The notes: a model not told the origin generated them from the letters alone. 64,000 bases of DNA from Dyadobacter frigoris (GCF_005280585.1 NZ_SZVO01000010.1:1-64000); one strand, 5' to 3'. Positions 8,722 through 17,304 are shown, numbered from the stretch's first letter. Made by a program: numbers and translations.

Positions 8722-9414
8722 ATGAAAAAACATTTTCTACTGGCTATTTGTATTTTTATCGCCGCGCCATTGATTTCAAAAGCACAAAAAGCGAAAAATT
8801 TACTCAATGGAAAAGACCTAAGCGGATGGCATATCGATGTGCCTGAAATGGACAAAGACCCAAAAATGAAGTCCCCATTTATTATCAGAAATGGCCTTCT
8901 AGTTAGTATGGGAACGCCGGGTGGACATTTAATTACGAATGCCGACTATCAGAATTTCAGGTTAACATTCCAATATCGATTTGCGGGAAAACCAGGTAAT
9001 TGCGGTGCATTGGTTTTCGTTTCTACACCGAGAGCTTTGTATGACATGTTTCCGAAATCAATAGAAGTGCAAATGATGCACGAAAATGCAGGTGATTTTT
9101 GGTGTATTCAGGAAGATATCACGACGCCCGATATGGAAAAAAGACGTGGTCCAAAAGCAAACTGGGGTGTTAATGGTGACAAGTTAAGAAGAATCCCAAA
9201 CCTGACTGACGGCAGCGAAAAGCCACTTGGCGAATGGAACAGCATGACCATTGAATGTGTAAAAAATTCTATCAAGGTTTGGTTAAATGGTGATTTTATT
9301 AACTATGGATACAATGCGACGGCACAAAAAGGCCACATTGCATTACAGTCCGAAGGTGCAGAAGTTGAATTCAAGAAAGTGGAAGTGACACCCATCACCC
9401 AGCTTACCAAATGA
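8722..9414 (+). CDS. DUF1080 protein (3-keto-disaccharide hydrolase family), secreted
   Basis: Protein of 230 aa with a signal peptide (MKKHFLLAICIFIAAPLISKAQ). The mature part is one DUF1080 domain: NLLNGKDLSGWHI at the start, NCGALVFV, IEVQMMHENAGDFWCIQED in the middle, and LGEWNSMTIECVKNSIKVWL near the end. DUF1080 is a concanavalin-like jelly roll; characterised members cleave 3-keto-glycosides. Its likely role is periplasmic attack on an oxidised sugar or glycoside. The start at 8722, 28 bp after the GT39 stop, is preferred to the open frame from 8581, which overlaps that gene and hides the signal peptide. Confidence 0.85.
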   Translation: MKKHFLLAICIFIAAPLISKAQKAKNLLNGKDLSGWHIDVPEMDKDPKMKSPFIIRNGLLVSMGTPGGHLITNADYQNFRLTFQYRFAGKPGNCGALVFVSTPRALYDMFPKSIEVQMMHENAGDFWCIQEDITTPDMEKRRGPKANWGVNGDKLRRIPNLTDGSEKPLGEWNSMTIECVKNSIKVWLNGDFINYGYNATAQKGHIALQSEGAEVEFKKVEVTPITQLTK

Positions 9415-9442
9415 TCATTGAAAGAATCCGTTATTCTAAAAA

Positions 9443-10510
9443 ATGACAACTCCCGAAATCATTCATGCACGACTTGTTAACCAACAAATCGCCGAAACGA
9501 AATTCTCCAAACCAGAGGAAATCGTAACGCACCTTGTTGCCATGCAAGCGCAGGAATATGCTATGGCGAAATGGGCAATTGGTTTACGATTACCGAATAT
9601 TTTCGATGAAGATATTGAACAGGCATTCAACGAAGGCAGGATTCTGCGTACACATATCATGCGCCCGACCTGGCATTTTGTATCTTCTGCCGATATTCGC
9701 TGGATGATTTCACTTACCGTGCCAAGGGTAAATGCCGTTAATGCATTCATGTATCGTAAATGTGAATTGACCCCGAAAATTTTTAGTCAATGTAATGACA
9801 TAATCGTGGCAAATCTGGAAGGAAACAAACATTTGACGAGGGCCACTTTAAAATCTGAATTGGAAAAGAAAATTGTAACCGGCGATGGTGTCAGATTAAG
9901 CTGCATCATGATGCAGGCCGAACTGGAAGGAATTATTTGCAGCGGCCCGAGAGATGGAAAACAATTCACGTATGCATTGATAGACGAACGGGTACCAAAA
10001 ACCAGGCCTTTGACAAAAGAAGAATCTCTTGCAGAACTTGTCAAAAGATATTTTAAAAGTCGTGGTCCGGCTCAGATTGAAGACTTTGTGATGTGGTCCG
10101 GCTTAACGGTCAAGGACGCAAAAGCAGGAATTTCAATGCTTCCAAAAGATTTTGTCAAAGAAGAAATTGATGGAAAAAACTATATCTATTATCCCGTTCC
10201 CGCGGCATCCGGCAAAATACGATCTACCTTTCTAATGCCTGATTATGACGAATATGGAATGAGCTACAAAGATCGCAGTGCGATTTACAGTCTTCCTCCA
10301 AAAATTCTGGATAATCCAAAACTAAACATTCCATATAATCGGATGATTGTTGTGGACGGGCAAATTACTGGCAGTTGGAAACGTACGATTAAGGGCAAAG
10401 AAATAGCTATCGAACTCGATTTTTTTAAAAAGATAAATAAAAAACAAGAGCAAGCCGTACAACTCGCTGTCAAAAAATTCTGTTCTTTTGCAGGCAAGAA
10501 CTACACCTAA
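9443..10510 (+). CDS. AlkZ-like winged-helix DNA glycosylase family protein
   Basis: Protein of 355 aa, no signal peptide, matching the HTH_42/AlkZ family (PF06224). The hallmark QxQ motif is present: Gln35-Ala36-Gln37 in VAMQAQEYAMAKWAIGLR, which in AlkZ and YcaQ is the catalytic site for removing alkylated bases or unhooking interstrand crosslinks. RTHIMRPTWHFV (about 70-81) is the second conserved block. A base-excision role is inferred from family and motif; many members of this clade are untested. The gene lies 28 bp after the DUF1080 gene and 11 bp before an APH-like kinase, so it is probably in an operon with envelope genes. Confidence 0.8.
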   Translation: MTTPEIIHARLVNQQIAETKFSKPEEIVTHLVAMQAQEYAMAKWAIGLRLPNIFDEDIEQAFNEGRILRTHIMRPTWHFVSSADIRWMISLTVPRVNAVNAFMYRKCELTPKIFSQCNDIIVANLEGNKHLTRATLKSELEKKIVTGDGVRLSCIMMQAELEGIICSGPRDGKQFTYALIDERVPKTRPLTKEESLAELVKRYFKSRGPAQIEDFVMWSGLTVKDAKAGISMLPKDFVKEEIDGKNYIYYPVPAASGKIRSTFLMPDYDEYGMSYKDRSAIYSLPPKILDNPKLNIPYNRMIVVDGQITGSWKRTIKGKEIAIELDFFKKINKKQEQAVQLAVKKFCSFAGKNYT

Positions 10511-10521
10511 AAATAATTGTC

Positions 10522-11535
10522 ATGCTGCCTTTTCCTGTTTCTAACTCTACTTTATCTACAAAACATCTCGCCGATTTCCTTCAAAAAGAATATAAGTTTC
10601 GGTCAAAAACGGATTGTAAGCTTTTAAAAACAGGAATAAGCCATACGTATTTAGTAACCACGGAATCTGATAAATTTGTTTTTAGAATTTACAGTCTCAA
10701 CTGGCGGACAAAAACTGAAATTCTTGAAGAAATACGCCTGATTAATCTTTTAAAAGACAATCATATTTCTGTCTCGTACCCGATTGCTGATCCTGATGGA
10801 CATTATATTAAAGAGTTAAATGCGCCGGAAGGAATTCGTTTCGGTGTTCTATTTTCATATGCCAGAGGTGCAAAAGCACTTAATTATGCTGCTGAAATTC
10901 AGTTTAAAGTTGGAGAGACGATAGGAAAAATTCATTCGCTGACACAGAATTTTAACCTTGACCGGGTCACCTACACACCGGAAATTTTGCTTGAAAATTA
11001 TTTTGATTACCTGAAATTATTTTTAAATACTGAACAGGAAGAAATGATTTACATGGCAGATTTGAAAGAAGTTTTGAAAGAATCATTAAGCAATATTGAC
11101 AAGCAAAAAGTTAGATTTGGAGCAGTTCATACCGATATCTGGTTTGATAATATGCACCTTTTTGGTAATGACGAAATCACTATTTTCGACTTTGATTTCT
11201 GTGGAAACGGAATGCTTTGCCAGGATTTGGGGTATTATATCATGCAGCTTTATAATCTTGAAAAGGACGAAACGCAGTTCAACCTGAAACTTGAAAGTTT
11301 TCTAAAAGGTTATGAAAGTATCACCCGCCTTAGCGAGGAAGAAAAACTGATTATTCCTTATATAAGCACGTCCACTTATTTCTTTTTCCTGGGTATACAG
11401 TGTCAGCGTTATGACAATTGGTCCAACGTTTTCCTGAATGAAATTTATTTGTCACGTTTTATCAATCTGATCATCAAAAAGTGGTGTGATTATAATAAGA
11501 TTTACATCAGAGACAAAGTTTCAAAATTATCTTAG
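10522..11535 (+). CDS. Aminoglycoside phosphotransferase (APH)-family kinase
   Basis: Protein of 337 aa with the APH/choline-kinase fold signature: catalytic loop HTDIWFDN (His203, Asp205, Asn210) and metal-binding FDFDF at 222-226. A KFVFRIYSLNW strand (51-61) carries the region of the ATP-binding residue. The family phosphorylates small molecules such as homoserine, aminoglycosides, choline or fructosamine; the overall layout resembles homoserine-kinase-II-like members, but the substrate is not deducible and resistance should not be assumed. It starts 11 bp after the AlkZ-like gene, suggesting cotranscription. Confidence 0.75.
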   Translation: MLPFPVSNSTLSTKHLADFLQKEYKFRSKTDCKLLKTGISHTYLVTTESDKFVFRIYSLNWRTKTEILEEIRLINLLKDNHISVSYPIADPDGHYIKELNAPEGIRFGVLFSYARGAKALNYAAEIQFKVGETIGKIHSLTQNFNLDRVTYTPEILLENYFDYLKLFLNTEQEEMIYMADLKEVLKESLSNIDKQKVRFGAVHTDIWFDNMHLFGNDEITIFDFDFCGNGMLCQDLGYYIMQLYNLEKDETQFNLKLESFLKGYESITRLSEEEKLIIPYISTSTYFFFLGIQCQRYDNWSNVFLNEIYLSRFINLIIKKWCDYNKIYIRDKVSKLS

Positions 11536-11570
11536 AACCAACCTGATTCATGTATAATATGCACTTTCAA

Positions 11571-12476
11571 ATGTCAAAAAAAGTAAAGCTAATCTTGCTT
11601 TTCATATGCAGTATCACGTCGGTAAAAGCTCAGATTCCTGAAAAAATAAAAAGCATATTTCCGGTAGGAACGGTCATGCATAACAATCTTGCTTATGCCG
11701 GTGATACTTTGAAAAGGCATAAACTGGATATTTATCTTCCCGTAAACGCAAAAGGAAATATTCCACTTGTCATCTGGATTCATGGAGGAGCCTGGAAGTT
11801 AAATGATAAGTTTGCGGATATGGGATATATGAAAAATACAGTTAAATCGTTCATCGATGAAGGCTATGCTTTTGCAAGTATTGACTACCGGTATAGTACA
11901 GACGCCATTTTTCCGGCCCAAATCCAGGATTGTAACCAGGCAATTTCCTGGCTTTACCAAAACGCCGGAAAATATGGAATTGATAGAAATAAATTTGCAG
12001 TGATAGGATTCTCTGCGGGCGGACATTTGGCATCTTTGCTTGCGCTTTCAAACAATAATCAAATCAAACAATTCACGTCTGACGGGAAACCGGTTCCTTT
12101 TAAAATTAAGGCGGTAATTGATTTTTACGGTCCATCTAATTTTACGGCGCTGATTCCAAAAATTGAAATAAATGATCCAACTGACGCTGTAACTTCGCTA
12201 TTTGGTGCTACGATTTTGGAAAGACCGGATATTGCAACTTTGGCAAGCCCTACTACTTACGTAGACGCGAATGATCCACCGTTTATCATTTTTCACGGGG
12301 AAAAAGATGAGTCGGTTCCATACACGCAATCGGTTTTGCTGCGCTCCTATTTATTACGGGCCAAGGTAGCGAACGAGCTGACAATTGTGGCCAATGCGCC
12401 ACATTATGGAGAAATGTTTGATGTGGAATCCAACAGAAAAAAGATTTCAGTTTTTCTTAAAACCTACTTAAAATAG
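11571..12476 (+). CDS. Secreted alpha/beta hydrolase, carboxylesterase type (BD-FAE-like)
   Basis: Protein of 301 aa with a signal peptide (cleavage after SVKA, near residue 20). It has the oxyanion motif HGGAW at 71-75, nucleophile GFSAGG at 146-151 (Ser148), the acid region HGEKDESVPY and a late His in APHYGEMFD. This is the hormone-sensitive-lipase/feruloyl-esterase-like type common in Bacteroidota glycan degradation. The ATG at 11571 is chosen over 11550 because it leads straight into the signal peptide. It sits 35 bp after the APH gene and 16 bp before lspA. Confidence 0.8.
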   Translation: MSKKVKLILLFICSITSVKAQIPEKIKSIFPVGTVMHNNLAYAGDTLKRHKLDIYLPVNAKGNIPLVIWIHGGAWKLNDKFADMGYMKNTVKSFIDEGYAFASIDYRYSTDAIFPAQIQDCNQAISWLYQNAGKYGIDRNKFAVIGFSAGGHLASLLALSNNNQIKQFTSDGKPVPFKIKAVIDFYGPSNFTALIPKIEINDPTDAVTSLFGATILERPDIATLASPTTYVDANDPPFIIFHGEKDESVPYTQSVLLRSYLLRAKVANELTIVANAPHYGEMFDVESNRKKISVFLKTYLK

Positions 12477-12492
12477 TACTGCTGCCTTAGCA

Positions 12493-12993
12493 ATGAACAA
12501 AAATCGGATTGTAACAAATAGTGCCATTTTGCTGACCCTGCTCGCAAACATAGGATGCGACCAGATATCTAAAAATATTGTACGAGAAAAAGTGGATTAT
12601 TACGAAAGTATTAGTCTGATCAGTAATTATTTCACGCTTACAAAAGTTGAAAACGACGGCGCTTTTCTGAGTTTAGGAAGTGCCTTACCGGAAACGATCA
12701 AATTTATTCTACTTTCCGGCATTCCTGTCATGGCTCTTGCGTTTGGCGTGGGATATATGTTTTTAAGAAAAAATATATCTTTCATAAGTATGCTCGCTCT
12801 AAGTTTCGCAATCGGTGGCGGTATTGGAAATATTTACGATCGTGTGGTTCATGGCTCTGTAACAGATTTTCTACATATTGATTTAGGGATTGTCCAAACC
12901 GGTATTTTTAATATGGCCGATGTTTCTATCATGGTAGGCATGGGTTTGTTTTTTGTTCAATCCTTTTTTAACCGGCGCCGAACAATTTCCTAA
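12493..12993 (+). CDS. lspA: Lipoprotein signal peptidase (signal peptidase II)
   Basis: Protein of 166 aa with four hydrophobic segments. The conserved LspA blocks are visible: VENDGAFLSLG (52-62), GGGIGNIYDRV (108-118), VTDF (123-126) and FNMADVSI (139-146). The catalytic dyad is expected at Asp125 and Asp143, 18 residues apart as in E. coli. The enzyme cleaves the signal peptide of diacylglyceryl-modified prolipoproteins in the inner membrane, so it serves the lipoproteins seen in this window (1169, 30116, 54181). It is last in the plus-strand run starting at 7173 and converges on the gene at 13010 with a 16-bp gap and no visible terminator. Confidence 0.92.
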   Translation: MNKNRIVTNSAILLTLLANIGCDQISKNIVREKVDYYESISLISNYFTLTKVENDGAFLSLGSALPETIKFILLSGIPVMALAFGVGYMFLRKNISFISMLALSFAIGGGIGNIYDRVVHGSVTDFLHIDLGIVQTGIFNMADVSIMVGMGLFFVQSFFNRRRTIS

Positions 12994-13009
12994 CAGATTG
13001 AAATATCCG

Positions 13010-14260
13010 TCAGTATTTCATTTTATACTTCGTTAAATCGGGAAGGTATTTTTTCTTTCTCTTTAATTCTGTTTCGTAAATGACTTGTCCCAGATTTTTC
13101 ATGAACGGGTAACAAACTTCCTTGTACTCATATTTCCCGTCATTATAAATTTCGTCATCATTCGACTGTACGATTGCTGTTAGTAAAAATTCTACCTTAT
13201 TCTTAAAATCGACGAAGTAAGAATTATCAATAATGAACCCGTAAGAATCGCCATACTTGTTAAAAATACGAATATCAGGATTGGGCGTTACAGTAGAGTC
13301 CGCACCATAAAATAAAAATTTAGCACTGGTTGTCCAATTTTCCTTCGGATCATATTTTGGATAATCACTTTCAGTTGGATACTTACTCATATAAGTATAT
13401 ATAAGATTATAATCATCCGGCATCAACTGAAACCGCTCTTTCAATGGAAAAACCTCAGGAAAAATAAGTTTCTTCATTACTTCCTGCTGATCGGTCATAC
13501 TGAAAGCATTTCGATTGGTCATGTTGAAAGGCTTGTTCACCAAACGGTCTGAACTATCCAGATAGGCTTTCCCCATCACTAGATTACTCAGTTCAATTGG
13601 ATAATTTGCCGGATCAAATTTTCCCGGTTGGTCGTAAACCATTTTTCCATTAGTATAAAAAGAAACAGGATTTGTGTGCCGGGAAGTGAGTTCCGTATCT
13701 TTCACCGCGTAACGATTTAAAATACGGCTTGTGGTCAAACCATAATCTTTCAATCGCTGATTCAATTCTGCTCTTCCTACAAACTCATACAAACGGTTAT
13801 AAGCGTCATTATCACTTACTAACAGAACTTTCCTGATATAATGGGCTATCGAAGGCAAGCCATTTTGTGCAGTTGAGTCTTTTTCAACAGTCGTTTGTTT
13901 GTCAAAATCAGCACCGGTAATCATCGTGCTTTCTTTATTTAAACCGGAAATTTTCAGCTTGTTAATTTTTTCCAAAGCAAAAATCAATGTTGGCAATTTA
14001 ACGGTGCTCGCAGGAAAAAAATAACGGTGATCGTCCAGATTGTAGCTGTATGTTTTGAAATGAGGAACATTGTCTTTGTCCCGATCAATTTGAGTGTACC
14101 GAATCTGAACCTGATTTCTTTGGGGATGATTTAAAATATGTGAAAACTTATCGGGATGGCTTCGGAGAAGCTTTTCCAGGTAAGTTGTATCTATTTTTTG
14201 TGCGTGTATTTTAATGCTTATTAATGAAAGCAGTGTTACAGAGAGTATCGTTTTTATCAT
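13010..14260 (-). CDS. Serine hydrolase, class A beta-lactamase-like
   Basis: Protein of 416 aa with a signal peptide (cleavage near residue 20, IHAQ). Active-site motifs of the class A fold are STVK at 85-88 (nucleophile Ser85), SDN at 149-151, and a KYG at 335-337 in the place of KTG. About 180 residues separate SDN and KYG, more than in ordinary class A enzymes, and I do not see the Glu-x-x-Leu-Asn deacylation motif. It may therefore be a peptidase-like or otherwise non-lactamase serine hydrolase (inference). The start abuts the tandem repeat array, which fills its whole 5' region. Confidence 0.8.
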   Translation of the reverse strand: MIKTILSVTLLSLISIKIHAQKIDTTYLEKLLRSHPDKFSHILNHPQRNQVQIRYTQIDRDKDNVPHFKTYSYNLDDHRYFFPASTVKLPTLIFALEKINKLKISGLNKESTMITGADFDKQTTVEKDSTAQNGLPSIAHYIRKVLLVSDNDAYNRLYEFVGRAELNQRLKDYGLTTSRILNRYAVKDTELTSRHTNPVSFYTNGKMVYDQPGKFDPANYPIELSNLVMGKAYLDSSDRLVNKPFNMTNRNAFSMTDQQEVMKKLIFPEVFPLKERFQLMPDDYNLIYTYMSKYPTESDYPKYDPKENWTTSAKFLFYGADSTVTPNPDIRIFNKYGDSYGFIIDNSYFVDFKNKVEFLLTAIVQSNDDEIYNDGKYEYKEVCYPFMKNLGQVIYETELKRKKKYLPDLTKYKMKY

Positions 14261-14330
14261 TTAAGTATGTTGATTTATTTTGTTGAATATTGGCAGCGTG
14301 GAAAATAGAAATTATTCGCTCAATTTCCCT

Positions 14331-15026
14331 ACAAATATTGCGGTGCCCTGCACCTCGAATAACCGATATCTCTCGTTCAATTCCTACAAATATTGCGGTG
14401 CGCTGCACCTTGGATAACGAATATTTCTTGTCCAATTTCCCTACAAATATTGCGGTGCGCTGCACCTTGGATAACGAGTATTTCTTGTCCAATTTCCCTA
14501 CAAATATTGCGGTGCGCTGCACCTTGGATAACGGATATCTCTTGTTTAATTCCTACAAATATTGCGGTGCACTGCACCTTGGATAACGAATATTTCTCGT
14601 TCAATTCCTACAAATATTGCGGTGCGCCGCACCTTGGATAACGGATATTTCTCGTTCAATTCCTACAAATATTGCGGTGCGCTGCACCTTGGATAACGGA
14701 TATTTCTTGTCCAATTCCTACAAATATTGCGGTGCGCCGCACCTCGAATAACTGATATCTCTTGTCCAATTTCTACAAATATTACGGTGCGCTGCACCTT
14801 GGATAACCGATATTTCTCGTTCAATTCCGACAAATATTGCGGTGCGCCGCACCTTGGATAATGGAAATTATTGGTCCCTTTTCTACAAATGTTGTGCGTT
14901 GAAACTTGAATATCTGAATTCTTCGTCCATTTTTCTATAAAAAGGTGCGGAGCACTGAAATATTTGCGGTCCGCCGCGCGGTAGAAACAAAGTACCAATG
15001 CAACGCACCGTAATATTTTTCTACCG
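14331..15026. repeat. Tandem array of 55-57 bp hairpin-bearing repeats
   Basis: Ten near-identical units begin (at ACAAATATTG) at 14331, 14386, 14443, 14500, 14555, 14610, 14665, 14720, 14775 and 14830, with a decayed eleventh at 14885. The period is 55 bp, or 57 where a unit has two extra bases before the next start. Each unit has ACAAATATTGC, the inverted repeat GGTGC-NNN-GCACC, then TTGGATAAC, GATAT, and TTGTCCAATTCC or a variant. The GGTGC/GCACC arms are unchanged in all ten units while the 3-nt middle varies (CCT, GCT, ACT, GCC). From 14940 the sequence decays, and 15004-15018 is an inverted copy matching 15 bases of unit nine. The array fills the gap between rluF and the serine hydrolase, both read on the minus strand. 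Confidence 0.93.
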
Positions 15027-15042
15027 ACAACTGAAATCGAAT

Positions 15043-15786
15043 TTATTCCTCATCCAATCCCTCAACATAAGATCCTTCCTCAGTCTTGGTAGAAGTTTCC
15101 ACAGCATCATTGATAAATTTCAATTCCTCTGTCGTCAAATCCCGCCATTTCCCAACCGGTAAATTTCCCAACGTTACATTCATGATCCGGATGCGTTTTA
15201 ATTTCGTTACGCTATATCCCAAATATTCACACATCCGCCGGATTTGTCTATTTAAACCCTGCGTAAGAATAATTGTAAAAACATAATTACTATCTTTCCT
15301 GACAAAACATTTTTTCGTAATCGTATCCAAAATCGGAATTCCATTACTCATTTTTTGAACAAAATCAGCCTTAATGGGTTTGTCAACCGTGACGACATAT
15401 TCCTTTTCATGATTATTACCGGCACGCAGAATTTTGTTAACAATATCGCCGTCACTGGTCAGAAAGATTAAACCTTCGGACGGCTTATCCAGCCGGCCAA
15501 TCGGGAAGATTCTTTCCTCATGGTTGATGTAATCGACGATATTACCCTTAATCTGTCGCTCAGTCGTACAAGTAATTCCAACAGGCTTATTAAAAGCAAT
15601 ATAGATTCCTGCTTTTTTAACTTTTAGAGGTTTCCCATCAACCAGCACTTCATCTTCATCAGTCGCCTTGTCGCCTAAAACTGCTGTTATGCCATTTAAT
15701 GTCACACGGCCCTGCTCCACAAGTTTGTCCGCCTCACGGCGCGAACAAAAACCCGTTTCACTTATAAACTTATTTATTCGTATCAA
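15043..15786 (-). CDS. rluF: 23S rRNA pseudouridine synthase, RluF/RluB type
   Basis: Protein of 247 aa. Residues 1-48 form an S4 RNA-binding domain (INKFISETGFCSRREADKL). The pseudouridine synthase domain follows, with IGRLDKPSEGL at 96-106 carrying the catalytic Asp100, and GLNRQIRRMCEYLGY near 180-195. It isomerises a uridine in 23S rRNA. The single-S4 layout and the IAFNKPVGITCTTE start of the catalytic domain fit RluF best; RluB/RluE-type is the alternative. A short charged tail ends the protein. The stop lies 17 bp from the inverted repeat copy at the right end of the tandem array, so transcripts that are not terminated would run into it. Confidence 0.85.
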   Translation of the reverse strand: MIRINKFISETGFCSRREADKLVEQGRVTLNGITAVLGDKATDEDEVLVDGKPLKVKKAGIYIAFNKPVGITCTTERQIKGNIVDYINHEERIFPIGRLDKPSEGLIFLTSDGDIVNKILRAGNNHEKEYVVTVDKPIKADFVQKMSNGIPILDTITKKCFVRKDSNYVFTIILTQGLNRQIRRMCEYLGYSVTKLKRIRIMNVTLGNLPVGKWRDLTTEELKFINDAVETSTKTEEGSYVEGLDEE

Positions 15787-15950
15787 ACTAATACTTTATT
15801 GATGTTAAAACACGGATTCCATTACATTGATTTAAAGATTGCAAAAAAAATCCGGATTGAAATCAAAGAAATGGTCACTTTGGCTCTTTCTATACCAATA
15901 CAATGAATTTATAATCTATATCCATGCGAAACGTCACTAATCCTGCATCC

Positions 15951-17249
15951 ATGAAACCACGGTTTTATTATTTTGTCTGTTTCCTATGGCTGGCATTAGC
16001 CCCAGCTTTTTCACAACCTATCGAGCGCGCGACAAAAATAATTGTTGCCCCGGACCATGAAGACTGGACTTACAAAACCGGTGATAAAGTGAAATTTACA
16101 ATTACAGTTTTAAAAAATGGAAATCCAGTAAAAAATGCTTCTGTTCGATACGAAATCGGACTTGAAAAAATGGAGCCGACGATTAAAGAAACCAAAACGG
16201 CCGCGAACGGAACAATTACGGTTGATGCCGGAACATTAAAAACACCAGGATTTTTAAGATGCGTTGCCTGGACAACCAATGGTGAAGGCGAATATCGCGG
16301 ACTTGCAACAGCTGGTTTTGAGCCCGAAAATATTCAGCCAACAGTAACAAATCCTACTGATTTTGATACTTTTTGGGAAACAGCCAAAAAAGAACTGGCA
16401 ACAATTCCTATGGATGCCAAAATGACTTTACTTCCGGAGCGCTGCACTGAAAAAGTAAATGTATATCACGTTAATTTACAGAATTTCAAGGTTGGTACCC
16501 GATTGTATGGAATTCTGAGCGTGCCTAAAAAGGAAGGGAAATATCCCGCTTTGCTGAAAGTACCGGGTGCCGGGGTTCGTGCTTATTATGGAGATCCGGT
16601 TACCGCCGAAAAAGATATTATCACCTTTGAAATCGGTATACATGGCATTTCGGTTATCATGGATCCGAGCGTCTACAACGATCTTGGCCTTGGTTCATTG
16701 AATGGTTATCCAAATTATAATCTGGATGATAAAGATCGTTTTTATTACAAACGTGTTTACATGGGCTGCGTCCGTGCAAACGATTTCCTGACAAGTTTAC
16801 CTCAATATGACGGATCAAATCTGGCTGTTACGGGTGGAAGTCAGGGTGGCGCCCTGTCTATTATTACGGCTGGTTTGGACTCCCGCGTAAAATGGCTTGG
16901 TGCATTTTATCCTGCATTGAGTGATGTAACGGGTTACCTGAGCGGAAGAGCAGGCGGATGGCCTCATTATTTCGATAAAACAAGCGTTAAGGTAAACAAC
17001 ACCAAAGAGAAACTGGCAACTGTGGGTTATTATGATGTTGTCAATTTTGCAAGACGTGTGAAAGTACCAGGCTATTATATGTGGGGATACAATGATGAAA
17101 CCTGCCCTCCTACTTCCATGTACTCGGCATATAATGTTACAACGGCACCAAAAGAATTGAAATTATATCTGGAAACCGGCCATTGGACTTATCCCGAAGA
17201 ACGTGACGTAATGAATAACTGGCTAATCACTAAATTAAAAGGAAAATAG
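15951..17249 (+). CDS. Secreted acetylxylan esterase-like hydrolase (AXE1 family)
   Basis: Protein of 432 aa with a signal peptide (cleavage near residue 21, AFSQ). Residues 35-125 form a beta-sandwich domain, followed by an alpha/beta-hydrolase of the cephalosporin-C deacetylase/acetylxylan esterase type, with nucleophile GGSQGG at 295-300 (Ser297) and catalytic His in ETGHWTYPEE near the end. It probably removes acetyl groups from plant polysaccharide or oligosaccharides in the periplasm. The upstream ATG at 15924 is possible but would bury the signal peptide by nine residues. It precedes an oxidoreductase gene by 55 bp and both look like sugar-processing enzymes. Confidence 0.85.
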   Translation: MKPRFYYFVCFLWLALAPAFSQPIERATKIIVAPDHEDWTYKTGDKVKFTITVLKNGNPVKNASVRYEIGLEKMEPTIKETKTAANGTITVDAGTLKTPGFLRCVAWTTNGEGEYRGLATAGFEPENIQPTVTNPTDFDTFWETAKKELATIPMDAKMTLLPERCTEKVNVYHVNLQNFKVGTRLYGILSVPKKEGKYPALLKVPGAGVRAYYGDPVTAEKDIITFEIGIHGISVIMDPSVYNDLGLGSLNGYPNYNLDDKDRFYYKRVYMGCVRANDFLTSLPQYDGSNLAVTGGSQGGALSIITAGLDSRVKWLGAFYPALSDVTGYLSGRAGGWPHYFDKTSVKVNNTKEKLATVGYYDVVNFARRVKVPGYYMWGYNDETCPPTSMYSAYNVTTAPKELKLYLETGHWTYPEERDVMNNWLITKLKGK

Positions 17250-17260
17250 CCGGATTAAGC

Positions 17261-17292
17261 AATCATTCTCTCATTCAATCATTCTCTCATTC
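17261..17292. repeat. 16-bp tandem duplication
   Basis: AATCATTCTCTCATTC occurs twice in direct succession (17261-17276 and 17277-17292) between the esterase and oxidoreductase genes. It looks like a replication-slippage duplication in the 13-45 bp before the ATG at 17305. Confidence 0.8.
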
Positions 17293-17304
17293 ACTAATTA
17301 AAAA

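Noticed and set aside
10522..11535. Aminoglycoside resistance gene
   Set aside because: The APH fold is shared by many metabolic kinases; nothing in context or motif points to aminoglycosides.
14331..14900. CRISPR array
   Set aside because: The whole 55-57 bp unit, including what would be the spacers, is repeated almost identically. There are no unique spacers, and no cas genes lie nearby.
14211..14998. Open reading frames of 75-111 codons on both strands across the repeat array
   Set aside because: The 55-bp period is not a multiple of three, so the frames only cycle through the same repeat. Both strands are open at once and no protein family is recognisable.
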